DNA of 23,929 nucleotides from Candidatus Pullichristensenella stercoripullorum. GTDB taxonomy: Bacteria; Bacillota; Clostridia; Christensenellales; Aristaeellaceae. The stretch's first letter is position 1; each line of letters starts with the position of its first letter. The translations under genes were made by a program, and so were the position numbers. Of this stretch, positions 6,603 to 14,193 are shown piece by piece. The DNA lies in assembly GCA_018712885.1 (NCBI GenBank), contig DVGE01000150.1, positions 1-23,929 of the forward strand, read 5' to 3'. The notes under the pieces are model-generated. The model had not been told where the DNA came from. It did not search any database and was given only the letters and a program-made list of their open reading frames with translations.

Positions 6603-7589
6603 ATGAACAACAACGTCAAAACCGTGCAGCGGCAGCCGCTGACTGCGCGCGAGATATTCATGCGTTACGGCGCGGGCATCGCGCTGGCGCTGCTGCTGCT
6701 GATCAATATTTGCATCACCCGCAACTTCCTGTCCCTGAACACGTTGTGGCTGATCGTGCGTCAGGCGACGCCTCCGCTGTTCATGGCCATTGGCATGACG
6801 CTGGTCATCTCCTCCGGCGGTATCGACATTTCCACCGGCTCGATGATGGCCTTTGCGGGCTTTATCGTGGCCAAGGGCATCACTTCGGGCGGCAACTTCT
6901 GGCTGTTCACCATACTGGCCCTCATTGCCTGCGGTCTGGTGGGCGCTTTCAGCGGTTTCCTCATCGGCAAATGCAAGGTGCAGCCGGTCATCCTCACGCT
7001 GGTCATGCAGATCGTCATGCGCGGCGTGACGGTGATGCTGGCCCAGTCCAACGTCTTCCCCCTCGACCGCAAGACACTCTACCCCGAGGTCAATCTGCTG
7101 GGCGTCTACCGCTTCCCCGGCGACGCGCGCGTGCCCATCCAGCTGGTGTTCTTCATTGCCGTCATTATCATCGGCATCATCCTGGTGCAGAAGACGGTGC
7201 TGGGCAAGCGCATCGAGGCCATCGGCGGCAATGAGCGCGCGGCGCGGCTTTCCGGCATCAACACCGTGCGCGTCATCACCATCGTCTATGTGCTCTCGGC
7301 CGTGTTCGCCGCCTGCTGCGGCATCCTCACCATGTGCCGCAACGCCGCGCTCGACCCCAACGAGCTGGGCACGAACTACGAAATGGACGCCATCGCCGCG
7401 GTCGCCGTGGGCGGCACGTCCATGAAGGGCGGCAAGGCCAACGTCATCGGCGCCATCATGGGCTGCGTCATCATGATCCTCATCGGCACGACCGTCAACA
7501 TGAACGGCCTGCCCTACGCGGTCGCCAACATCATCAAGGCCATCGTCATCATCGTGGCCCTTGCGATCCAGCGCGAAAAGAATGTCTAA
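6603..7589 (+). CDS. Sugar ABC transporter permease 1 (YtfT/RbsC-like)
   Basis: This 328-residue inner-membrane protein of the BPD_transp_2 (RbsC) family has about eight to ten hydrophobic segments. The conserved family block GMTLVISSGGIDISTGSMMAFAG begins near residue 63, and the cytoplasmic coupling region with AIGGNERAARLSGI, which docks on the ATPase, is near residue 210. It is presumed to pair with the next permease as a heterodimer. It starts 20 bp after the ATPase stop with a GGGGAGG ribosome site. Confidence 0.93.
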   Translation: MNNNVKTVQRQPLTAREIFMRYGAGIALALLLLINICITRNFLSLNTLWLIVRQATPPLFMAIGMTLVISSGGIDISTGSMMAFAGFIVAKGITSGGNFWLFTILALIACGLVGAFSGFLIGKCKVQPVILTLVMQIVMRGVTVMLAQSNVFPLDRKTLYPEVNLLGVYRFPGDARVPIQLVFFIAVIIIGIILVQKTVLGKRIEAIGGNERAARLSGINTVRVITIVYVLSAVFAACCGILTMCRNAALDPNELGTNYEMDAIAAVAVGGTSMKGGKANVIGAIMGCVIMILIGTTVNMNGLPYAVANIIKAIVIIVALAIQREKNV

Positions 7590-7603
7590 GGAGGGCGGAC
7601 GGC

Positions 7604-8605
7604 ATGAATAAAAAGTTGAATGTTTCAGACTTCATCAAGCGCAATACCGCTTTCCTGGCGGTCATCCTGATGATGATCGTCGGCGCGTCGCTGTATGGCA
7701 ACACCTTCATCAACTACAAGCGCAACCTGCTCAACGTGCTGCTGAGCGCCTCGATGCTGGGCATCATGGGCACGGGCGTGAACATGTGCTTCCTCATCGG
7801 CGCGCGCGATCTGTCCGTGGGCGCGGTGGCGGCGGCGGCGAGCATGTTCTCCGCGTTCGCCAGCCCCTACGGTCTCGCGGCCAGCCTGGCGGCGGGCCTG
7901 GTGTGCGGCGGGCTCTTCGGCCTGCTCAACGGCATCGTGGTCGCCAAGTTCAAGGTGCAGCCCTTCATCGCCACGCTGGGCACGCAGCTCGCCGCCCGCG
8001 GCGTCGCGCTGCTGGTCAACAACGAGCTCTCCAAGGAGATCGCCGACACCGCGCTCGCCCTGAAGAACATGGGCAACGGCAACATCTTCGGGCTGATCCC
8101 GGTCCCGGCGGTGATCTTCATCGTGCTGCTGGTGGTGCTGACGCTGGTGCTCGGCTACACGCACTTCGGCCGTTCCGTCTACGCCATCGGCGGCAACGAG
8201 GAAGCCGCGGCGATGATGGGCGTGCAGGTGGACAAGGTCAAGACGCTGGTATTCGTCCTCAGCGGCCTCACCTCCGGTCTGACGGGCGTCATCCTCAGCG
8301 GCCACATCAACGCCGGCCAGCCCACCTCCTTCGTCGGCTGGGAAATGACCATCATGGCGGCCATCGTCATCGGCGGCACCAGCACGACCGGCGGCGTGGG
8401 CAAGATCACCGGCATCTTCTTCGGCGTCATCTTCCTGCAGCTGATCACCAACATCATCAACCTCAACGGCAGCATCAGCCCGTACTGGAAGGACGTCATC
8501 ACCGGCGCCATCCTGCTGGGCGCCGTGCTCATCCAGCGCTTCACCGAGCGCCGCGGCGAGCTGGCCGCGCTGCGCGTCAATGTGGAAGGGGGCGCCGCGA
8601 AATGA
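7604..8605 (+). CDS. Sugar ABC transporter permease 2 (YjfF/RbsC-like)
   Basis: This 333-residue second permease of the RbsC family is related to but clearly distinct from its neighbour. Visible blocks are GVNMCFLIGARDLSVGAVAA (the membrane signature) and YAIGGNEEAAAMMGV (the coupling region). Two unlike permeases with one ATPase and one binding protein is the YtfQRT-YjfF arrangement. I chose the ATG at 7604 because AAGGAGGG at 7588-7595, overlapping the previous stop, is 8 bp upstream. The frame is open further left but that part is antisense-like shadow. Its TGA overlaps the ATG of the next gene (ATGA). Confidence 0.93.
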   Translation: MNKKLNVSDFIKRNTAFLAVILMMIVGASLYGNTFINYKRNLLNVLLSASMLGIMGTGVNMCFLIGARDLSVGAVAAAASMFSAFASPYGLAASLAAGLVCGGLFGLLNGIVVAKFKVQPFIATLGTQLAARGVALLVNNELSKEIADTALALKNMGNGNIFGLIPVPAVIFIVLLVVLTLVLGYTHFGRSVYAIGGNEEAAAMMGVQVDKVKTLVFVLSGLTSGLTGVILSGHINAGQPTSFVGWEMTIMAAIVIGGTSTTGGVGKITGIFFGVIFLQLITNIINLNGSISPYWKDVITGAILLGAVLIQRFTERRGELAALRVNVEGGAAK

Positions 8606-9411
8606 AATTCTGTCTGGCCGTGGGCAAGACCACTTCGCCCACGACGCCGCTGCTGTTGGAAGGCGATTTTGTCGAGAGCATGCGCCGCGCCCGCGCCATG
8701 GGCTACGACGCGGTGGAGATCCACACCCCGGAACCGGATCAGCTCGACGTCGAACGGCTGCGCCGCGCCTGCGACGAGCTGGGCATGTTCATCGCCACGC
8801 TTGGCACGGGCATGATCTACGGCAAGTACGGCCTCTACCTGATGGACCCGGACGAGGAGCGGCAGGCGCGCATCGTCGCCATGGTCAAGCGCTACATCGA
8901 CATCGCCCAGACCATCGGCAGCAAGGTCACCATCGGCAGCATCAAGGGCAACGTGCCCAAGGGCGCCGACCGCGCCGCCTGCCTGGAGATCATGGGCAAG
9001 TGCATGCGCGAGATCTCCGCCTACGCGGTGGAAAAGGGCGTGTATGTGCTCCTGGAGGCCACGAACCACTTTGAGAACAACGTGCTCAACACCGGACGCG
9101 ACGTGCACGACTTCATCGAGCGCTACGCGCTCAAGAACGTGCAGGTGCTGATCGACAGCTTCCACGTCAACATCGAGGAGCGGTCGGTGGCCGGCGGCCT
9201 GCGCGACGCGGGCGAATACCTGGGCCACATACACTTTGGCGACAACATCCGCTGGTATCCCGGCGCGGGCGCTTTCGATTTCGACGCCTTCTGCCAGGGC
9301 ATCCGCGACGTCGGCTACGACGGCGTGCTCTCGGTCGAGGTCTTCCCCCTCCCGGATGGGGAAACGGCGGCGCGCAGAAGCATTGAATTTTTCCAAAAGC
9401 ACTTTAATTGA
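8602..9411 (+). CDS. Sugar isomerase/epimerase, D-tagatose-3-epimerase-like TIM barrel
   Basis: This 269-residue protein of the xylose-isomerase-like TIM-barrel (AP endonuclease family 2) superfamily has four metal-ligand positions visible: Glu152 (LLEATN), Asp185 (IDSFHVN), His211 (HIHFGDN) and Glu246 (SVEVFPLP). These are the same residue numbers that I recall for the Mn ligands of Pseudomonas cichorii D-tagatose 3-epimerase, so C3 epimerisation of a free ketose or keto-acid is the leading guess; aldose-ketose isomerisation is the alternative. The gene overlaps the permease stop by four bases (ATGA), so it is translated together with the importer and likely acts on the imported compound or its first product. 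Confidence 0.88.
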   Translation: MKFCLAVGKTTSPTTPLLLEGDFVESMRRARAMGYDAVEIHTPEPDQLDVERLRRACDELGMFIATLGTGMIYGKYGLYLMDPDEERQARIVAMVKRYIDIAQTIGSKVTIGSIKGNVPKGADRAACLEIMGKCMREISAYAVEKGVYVLLEATNHFENNVLNTGRDVHDFIERYALKNVQVLIDSFHVNIEERSVAGGLRDAGEYLGHIHFGDNIRWYPGAGAFDFDAFCQGIRDVGYDGVLSVEVFPLPDGETAARRSIEFFQKHFN

Positions 9412-9425
9412 GTCCCAAAACGTTG

Positions 9426-9443
9426 CAAATTAACGAAAATTTG
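9426..9443. promoter_or_regulatory. Inverted repeat upstream of the GntR gene, possible operator
   Basis: CAAATT (9426-9431) and AATTTG (9438-9443) form an inverted repeat with a 6-bp centre, just ahead of the regulator gene. A symmetric AT-rich site of this size suits a GntR-family dimer and autoregulation. A promoter-like pair (TTGCAA, 9423-9428; TAGAAT, 9446-9451; 17-bp spacer) overlaps it, but initiation there would cut into the AAAGGAGG ribosome site, so that promoter is doubtful. Confidence 0.3.
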
Positions 9444-9480
9444 GCTAGAATGAAAGGAGGTGACGGACATAAACACGCTG

Positions 9481-10191
9481 ATGTATACAGAGGGGATAGA
9501 GGACATGCTGGAGGTACTGGAGCGACGGAGCAAAGAGAGTGCCAGCGAGTATGTGCGGCGCGTGTTGGAGTACAATATCGTCCATATGAGGCTCCTGCCG
9601 GGCGAACAGCTGCAGGAGAAGGCGCTCGCTGAAGCGCTCAACGTGAGCCGGACGCCCATCCGCGAGGCGATCCTGGAATTGAAGCGGCGCAACATCATCG
9701 ACATCTACCCGCAGCACGGCACCTTCGTGTCTTATCTGGACAATGGATACAGCGACGATATCCGTTACCTCCGCTACGTGTTCGAAGCGGAGCTGATGGC
9801 GAAAGCCTGCGAGATACGCGACCGCGAGATCATCGACCGCATGTATGAAAACTTGCAGCTGCAAAAACTCTACATCTGGCGCGACCGCGATCGCTTTCTG
9901 ACGCTGGACGACGAGTTCCACGGCGCGATCTACAGCATGTGCGGGCGGGACTTCATCTATCAGGTGGTGCGGGAAAGCTCCCTGCATTTCGACCGCATGC
10001 GCCTGATCAGCTACGACCTGGACTCTGCGCGAGAGCTGATCGACGAGCACGCGGCGATGATCGAAGGCATCGAAACGGCGGACGCGCAAAGAGCGCGCGC
10101 GCTGTGTCAGCGTCACCTCACCCGCGCGCTCAGCGATTACGACCGCATCAAGCGCATGTATCCGCAGTATTTCAAGCCGGAGAAAGGATGA
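9481..10191 (+). CDS. GntR-family transcriptional regulator, FCD subfamily
   Basis: With the ATG at 9481 the protein has 236 residues. The winged helix covers about residues 18-88, with the DNA-reading motif LAEALNVSRTPIREAILELKRR. The FCD effector domain follows, with a likely metal site made of Asp143, His147, His190 and His212. Such regulators usually sense a sugar acid or carboxylate and repress their own locus. The start is uncertain. The ribosome site AAAGGAGGTGA (9453-9463) lies 20 bp before this ATG. A GTG at 9460 overlaps that site, and an ATG at 9505 is also possible. The next gene begins 3 bp after the stop. Confidence 0.9.
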   Translation: MYTEGIEDMLEVLERRSKESASEYVRRVLEYNIVHMRLLPGEQLQEKALAEALNVSRTPIREAILELKRRNIIDIYPQHGTFVSYLDNGYSDDIRYLRYVFEAELMAKACEIRDREIIDRMYENLQLQKLYIWRDRDRFLTLDDEFHGAIYSMCGRDFIYQVVRESSLHFDRMRLISYDLDSARELIDEHAAMIEGIETADAQRARALCQRHLTRALSDYDRIKRMYPQYFKPEKG

Positions 10192-10194
10192 GCC

Positions 10195-10941
10195 ATGGGG
10201 GATTTTTCGGGAAAGACCGTCGTTGTCACCGGCGCGGGCGCGGGCATCGGCCGCGCCGCGGCGCTGGCCTTCGCGCGGCGCGGCGCTGAGCGCGTCATCG
10301 TCAACGGACGCAGCGCCCGCGTGGAGGACGCGGCGCGCCAGATCGCCGCGCTGGGCGTGCAGTGCGCCGCCGTCGTCGGCGACATCGGCAAAGAAGAGAC
10401 GGTCGAGCGGCTGTTCGCGGCCGCGGAAAACGTCGATATACTGGTCAACTGTGCCGGCATCGTCCCGCAGGGCGATCTGCTGAGCACCGATATGTCCGTC
10501 TGGGACGAGGCCTTTGACACCAACGTCAAAAGCGTGTTCCTTACCTGCCGCGAGGCCGTGCGCCGCATGCGCGGCAGAGGCGGGGCCATCGTCAACGTCG
10601 CTTCGGTGGCCGGCTTCAAGGGCATCAGGAACCGGGCGCTCTACGCCGCCACCAAGGGCGCGGTCATCGCGCTGACGAGATCCATGGCGGCGGAATATGT
10701 GGCCGAGGGCATCCGCGTCAACGCCGTCAGTCCCGGCACCGTGCTCAGCCCCTCTTTGCAGGCGCGCATCGACACGGCGGCCGACCCGGCGGAGGAAAAG
10801 CGCATGTTTGAGCGCCGTCAGCCCATCGGCAGGCTCGGCACGCCGGAGGAGATCGCCGAGGCCATACTCTTCCTGGCCGACCCCGCCAACAGCTATATGA
10901 CGGGCGAAAACCTCGTCTGCGACGGCGGCGCCACGGCCTGA
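10195..10941 (+). CDS. Short-chain dehydrogenase/reductase (classical SDR)
   Basis: This 248-residue NAD(P)-dependent oxidoreductase has the nucleotide motif TGAGAGIG at 12-19, structural NAG (NCAG, 85-88), and the catalytic Asn110, Ser137, Tyr150 and Lys154 (YAATK). The NGRS stretch at 37-40, after the second strand, suggests a preference for NADP(H). Length and architecture are typical of FabG-like and sugar-alcohol or sugar-acid dehydrogenases. Substrate cannot be assigned. It lies in a tight run regulator-SDR-epimerase-AKR and may reduce or oxidise an intermediate of the imported sugar. Confidence 0.92.
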   Translation: MGDFSGKTVVVTGAGAGIGRAAALAFARRGAERVIVNGRSARVEDAARQIAALGVQCAAVVGDIGKEETVERLFAAAENVDILVNCAGIVPQGDLLSTDMSVWDEAFDTNVKSVFLTCREAVRRMRGRGGAIVNVASVAGFKGIRNRALYAATKGAVIALTRSMAAEYVAEGIRVNAVSPGTVLSPSLQARIDTAADPAEEKRMFERRQPIGRLGTPEEIAEAILFLADPANSYMTGENLVCDGGATA

Positions 10942-10970
10942 GAACGACACGAAGATAACGGAGGAACGAT

Positions 10971-11630
10971 ATGCTCAATTCCGCGTCGATCATCAACTGC
11001 AGCTTCCTGCACATGAAGGAAGAACTCGATCAGCTCGTCGCCGGCGGCACGCCCATGTTCCACATCGACCTGATGGACGGCCACTACGTGCCCAACCTCT
11101 GCATGCCCATCAAATTGATCGAGGAACTGAAGAAAAACTATCCCCAGATCATCATGGACGTACACATCATGGTGACCGATCCGTCCAGCTACGTGCGCCG
11201 CCTGGCGGACGCGGGGGCGGACTATGTCTCCTTCCATACCGACGCCACCCGCTTCGTGCGCCGCACCATCAATGAGATCCGCGCCGCGGGCATGAAGCCG
11301 GGCATACTCATCAACCCCAGCCAGCGCATCGACCATATCGAGCCTTTCATCAAGTATGTCGATATGATCACGCTGATGACCGTGGAGCCCGGCTTTGCCG
11401 GCCAGCCCTTCCTGGAAGGCGGCATGGAGCGCCTGCAGGAGATCGCCGACCTGCGCCGCAAGCACGGCTGCGAATTCCTCATCAACGTCGACGGCGGCAT
11501 CGACTACGAAAAGGGCCGCCGCTGCAAGGAGATCGGCGTGGATGTGATCGTCGGCACGGTACACAATATCTTCCGGCAGCCCGAGGGACTGACCGAGGCA
11601 TGCCGCCGCTTCAACCGCGAACTGGGCTGA
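10971..11630 (+). CDS. Ribulose-phosphate 3-epimerase-family protein
   Basis: This 219-residue TIM barrel of the Rpe/AlsE family epimerises C3 of ketose phosphates. The metal and catalytic set matches Rpe: His31 and Asp33 (HIDLMDGHYVPN), His65 (DVHIMV) and Asp174 (VDGGI), together with the MTVEPGFAGQPF block at 136-147. The last phosphate-binding segment reads IVGTVHNIF, nearer to AlsE-like proteins than to housekeeping Rpe, so D-allulose-6-phosphate or another ketose phosphate is possible. In this locus it could convert ribulose-5-phosphate made by the downstream 6-phosphogluconate dehydrogenase. A GGAGG ribosome site precedes the ATG. Confidence 0.92.
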   Translation: MLNSASIINCSFLHMKEELDQLVAGGTPMFHIDLMDGHYVPNLCMPIKLIEELKKNYPQIIMDVHIMVTDPSSYVRRLADAGADYVSFHTDATRFVRRTINEIRAAGMKPGILINPSQRIDHIEPFIKYVDMITLMTVEPGFAGQPFLEGGMERLQEIADLRRKHGCEFLINVDGGIDYEKGRRCKEIGVDVIVGTVHNIFRQPEGLTEACRRFNRELG

Positions 11631-11667
11631 GCGGCGCGCGAAAGCGACAACGGAAAGGGGGAGGGAA

Positions 11668-12498
11668 ATGGATATTCATTCCACCATCAGGCTCAACAAC
11701 GGCGTGGAGATCCCCGTGGAGGCGCTGGGCGTGTTCAAAGTGCCGCAGGAGGAGACCGCGCAGTGCGTCCGCTGGGCGCTGGAAGCGGGCTACCGCCACA
11801 TCGACACCGCCGCCGTCTATGGCAACGAGCGCGGCGTCGGCCAGGGCATCCGCGATTCCGGCGTGCCGCGGCAGGACGTCTTCCTGACCACCAAGCTCTG
11901 GAACGACGATATGCGCAAGGGCCGCGTGCGCGAGGCCTTTGAAGAGAGCCTGGAAAAACTCGGCACCGATTACGTGGATCTTTACCTCATCCATTGGCCC
12001 GTGGCCGGCGTGTTTTCCAAGTGCTGGGCGGAGATGGAGGCGCTGCAGCGCGAAGGGCGCATCCGCGCCATCGGCGTGAGCAACTTCCACCAGTACCACA
12101 TGGAGGAACTGCTCAAAACGGCGAAGATCGTGCCCGCGGTGAACCAGATCGAGCTGCATCCGCTGCTGACGCAAAAGCCCCTTTCGCAGTACTGCCGCTC
12201 GCTGGGCATCGAGATCGAGGCTTACAAGCCCCTGGGCGGCACCGGCCCCCACAATATGGCCGGCGACGAGCAGATCTGCGCCATCGCGCAGCGCTACGGC
12301 AAGTCCGGCGCGCAGCTGCTTTTGCGCTGGAGTTTGCAGCATGGCAACATCATACTGCCCAAGTCCACGCACAAGGAGCGCATCGTCGCCAACGCGGATA
12401 TTTACGATTTTGAGATAACGGCGGAAGATATGGCGGCCCTGGACGCCATGAACCGCGATTTCCACACGGGCAGCAACCCGGATACGTTCGATTTCTGA
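11668..12498 (+). CDS. Aldo/keto reductase
   Basis: This 276-residue NADPH-dependent reductase has the family tetrad complete: Asp46 (HIDTA), Tyr51 (YGNE), Lys76 (TTKLW) and His109 (IHWP). The blocks GVSNF, NQIELHP and ILPKSTHKERI identify the 2,5-diketogluconate reductase-like branch of bacterial AKRs. The likely role is reduction of an aldehyde or ketone group of a sugar or sugar acid. It closes the four-gene run that begins with the GntR regulator and is followed by a 211-bp gap with a large stem-loop. Confidence 0.93.
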   Translation: MDIHSTIRLNNGVEIPVEALGVFKVPQEETAQCVRWALEAGYRHIDTAAVYGNERGVGQGIRDSGVPRQDVFLTTKLWNDDMRKGRVREAFEESLEKLGTDYVDLYLIHWPVAGVFSKCWAEMEALQREGRIRAIGVSNFHQYHMEELLKTAKIVPAVNQIELHPLLTQKPLSQYCRSLGIEIEAYKPLGGTGPHNMAGDEQICAIAQRYGKSGAQLLLRWSLQHGNIILPKSTHKERIVANADIYDFEITAEDMAALDAMNRDFHTGSNPDTFDF

Positions 12499-12525
12499 GC
12501 GGCTGGAGCGCCTGTGGAGGGGATT

Positions 12526-12597
12526 TCCTGCCGCACCGGAGAGCAAGAACAAAGCTGGGGCCGCGAAACAGGGCTTGCCGGGCGGCAGGATTTTCTT
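12526..12597 (+). promoter_or_regulatory. Large stem-loop with T-rich tail between the two halves of the array
   Basis: TCCTGCCGC (12526-12534) pairs perfectly with GCGGCAGGA (12582-12590). After a one-base bulge, CCGG (12536-12539) pairs with CCGG (12578-12581), enclosing a long loop of about 38 bases. TTTTCTT follows directly. It could be a weak terminator or an attenuator that sets expression of the gnd-uxaE block. The motif TAATATATCA (12609-12618) follows, but no convincing -35 sits upstream of it. Confidence 0.35.
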
Positions 12598-12709
12598 GGA
12601 CATGTCACTAATATATCAGCGGCGTTTCGGCGCAAATTTGGCGGGCTGCGCCAGATCCGCGCCCGCCGCCATCCCTGTGCGCGAGCACGCAATGATAGGA
12701 GGGTATATC

Positions 12710-14158
12710 GTGAAAAAAGCGGATATCGGAATGATCGGCCTTGCGGTCATGGGTGAGAATCTGGTCGTCAACATGTTGGATCACGGCTTCCGCGTGGCGG
12801 TGTTCAACCGCAATACGGACAAGGTGCGCAACTTTGTCGAAGGCCGGGGCAAGGGCCGCGACGTCGTGGGCGCGTATTCGCTGCAGGAACTGGTGGACAG
12901 CCTTGAGCCGCCGCGCCGCGTGATGATGCTCATTCGCGCCGGCAGCGCGGTGGACGAGATGCTTTCCAAGCTCACGCCGCTTCTGGAGAAGGGCGACATC
13001 ATCATCGACGGCGGCAACTCGAATTTCCGCGACACCATCCGCCGCACGGCGCAGATGGAGGCGCTCGGCCTGCGCTATGTGGGCTGCGGCGTGTCCGGCG
13101 GCGAGGAGGGCGCGCTGCGCGGCCCGAGCCTCATGCCCGGCGGTTCGCCCGAGGCGTGGCCCTATATCCGCGATATACTGCAGGCCATCGCAGCCAAGGC
13201 GGACGGCGCGCCCTGCTGCGAATGGGTGGGCGAGAACGGCGCCGGCCACTTCGTGAAGATGGTCCACAACGGCATCGAATACGGCGATATGCAGATCATC
13301 TGCGAAGCCTATCACCTGATGCGCGCGCTGCTGGGCATGACGCCCGCGCAGATCGGCGACGTGTTTGCCCGCTGGAACCGGGGCATGCTCGACAGCTACC
13401 TCATCCAGATCACCGCCGAGATCCTCAAAAAGACCGATGAGGACGGCGCGCCGCTGGTGGACAAGATCCTCGATACCGCCGGGCAGAAGGGCACCGGCAA
13501 ATGGACGGGCATCGAGGCGCTGGACGAGGGCACGCCCCTCACGCTCATCGGCGAGGCCGTGTTCGCCCGCTGCCTCTCGGCCATGAAGGACGAGCGCGTG
13601 CATGCTTCCTCCGTGCTCACGGGGCCGGAGCCGAAGTTCGAGGGCGACGCGCAGGCGTTCATCGACGCGCTGGAGCAGGCGCTCTACGCCGCCAAGATCA
13701 TCTCCTACGCGCAGGGCTACATGCTGATGCGCGCCGCCGCCAAGACCCACAACTGGAACCTCAACTATGGCGGCATCGCCCTGATGTGGCGCGGCGGCTG
13801 CATCATCCGCAGCGTCTTCCTGGGGAAGATCAAGGAAGCCTACGAGCGCGATCCCGGCCTGGAGAACCTGCTTCTGGACGAGTACTTCGCCCAGAAGGTG
13901 CTCGCCTGCCAGAAGGGACTGCGCACGGTGTGCGCGCAGGCGGTGGAAAACGGCATCCCCACGCCGGTGCTCTCCAGCGCGCTGAGCTATTACGACGGCT
14001 ACCGCAGCGAACGCCTGCCGGCCAATCTTCTGCAGGCGCAGCGCGATTACTTTGGCGCGCACACCTATGAGCGCGTGGACGCGCCGCGCGGCGAGTTCTT
14101 CCACACCAACTGGACGGGCGAAGGCGGCTCCACCGCCGCCAGCACCTATACGGTCTGA
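12710..14158 (+). CDS. gnd: 6-phosphogluconate dehydrogenase, decarboxylating
   Basis: This 482-residue enzyme oxidises 6-phosphogluconate with loss of CO2 to ribulose-5-phosphate. Seen: the nucleotide loop GLAVMG (10-15), Arg34 in NRNTDK (NADP preference), Asn103 in GGNSN, Ser129-Gly-Gly in the GVSGGEEGALRGPSLMPGG block, and the catalytic Lys183, His186, Asn187 and Glu190 in GHFVKMVHNGIEYGD. Length is that of the long bacterial and eukaryotic form. I chose GTG at 12710, with AGGAGGG 6 bp upstream. The open frame further left codes an unrelated arginine-rich stretch. As the first gene of the uronate/gluconate block, it supplies the exit step of the predicted pathway and is probably locus-specific. 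Confidence 0.96.
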   Translation: MKKADIGMIGLAVMGENLVVNMLDHGFRVAVFNRNTDKVRNFVEGRGKGRDVVGAYSLQELVDSLEPPRRVMMLIRAGSAVDEMLSKLTPLLEKGDIIIDGGNSNFRDTIRRTAQMEALGLRYVGCGVSGGEEGALRGPSLMPGGSPEAWPYIRDILQAIAAKADGAPCCEWVGENGAGHFVKMVHNGIEYGDMQIICEAYHLMRALLGMTPAQIGDVFARWNRGMLDSYLIQITAEILKKTDEDGAPLVDKILDTAGQKGTGKWTGIEALDEGTPLTLIGEAVFARCLSAMKDERVHASSVLTGPEPKFEGDAQAFIDALEQALYAAKIISYAQGYMLMRAAAKTHNWNLNYGGIALMWRGGCIIRSVFLGKIKEAYERDPGLENLLLDEYFAQKVLACQKGLRTVCAQAVENGIPTPVLSSALSYYDGYRSERLPANLLQAQRDYFGAHTYERVDAPRGEFFHTNWTGEGGSTAASTYTV

Positions 14159-14193
14159 AAAGACGCCGCGATCAAATGGGAGGGAATATATTT

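Noticed and set aside
9423..9451. Promoter-like TTGCAA-17-TAGAAT before the GntR gene
   Set aside because: Predicted initiation falls inside the AAAGGAGG ribosome site, so the transcript would lack it; read-through from the transporter operon is simpler.
10971..11630. Housekeeping ribulose-phosphate 3-epimerase assignment (rpe)
   Set aside because: The metal ligands match, but the phosphate-binding end and the locus fit a specialised paralogue equally well, so no gene symbol was given.
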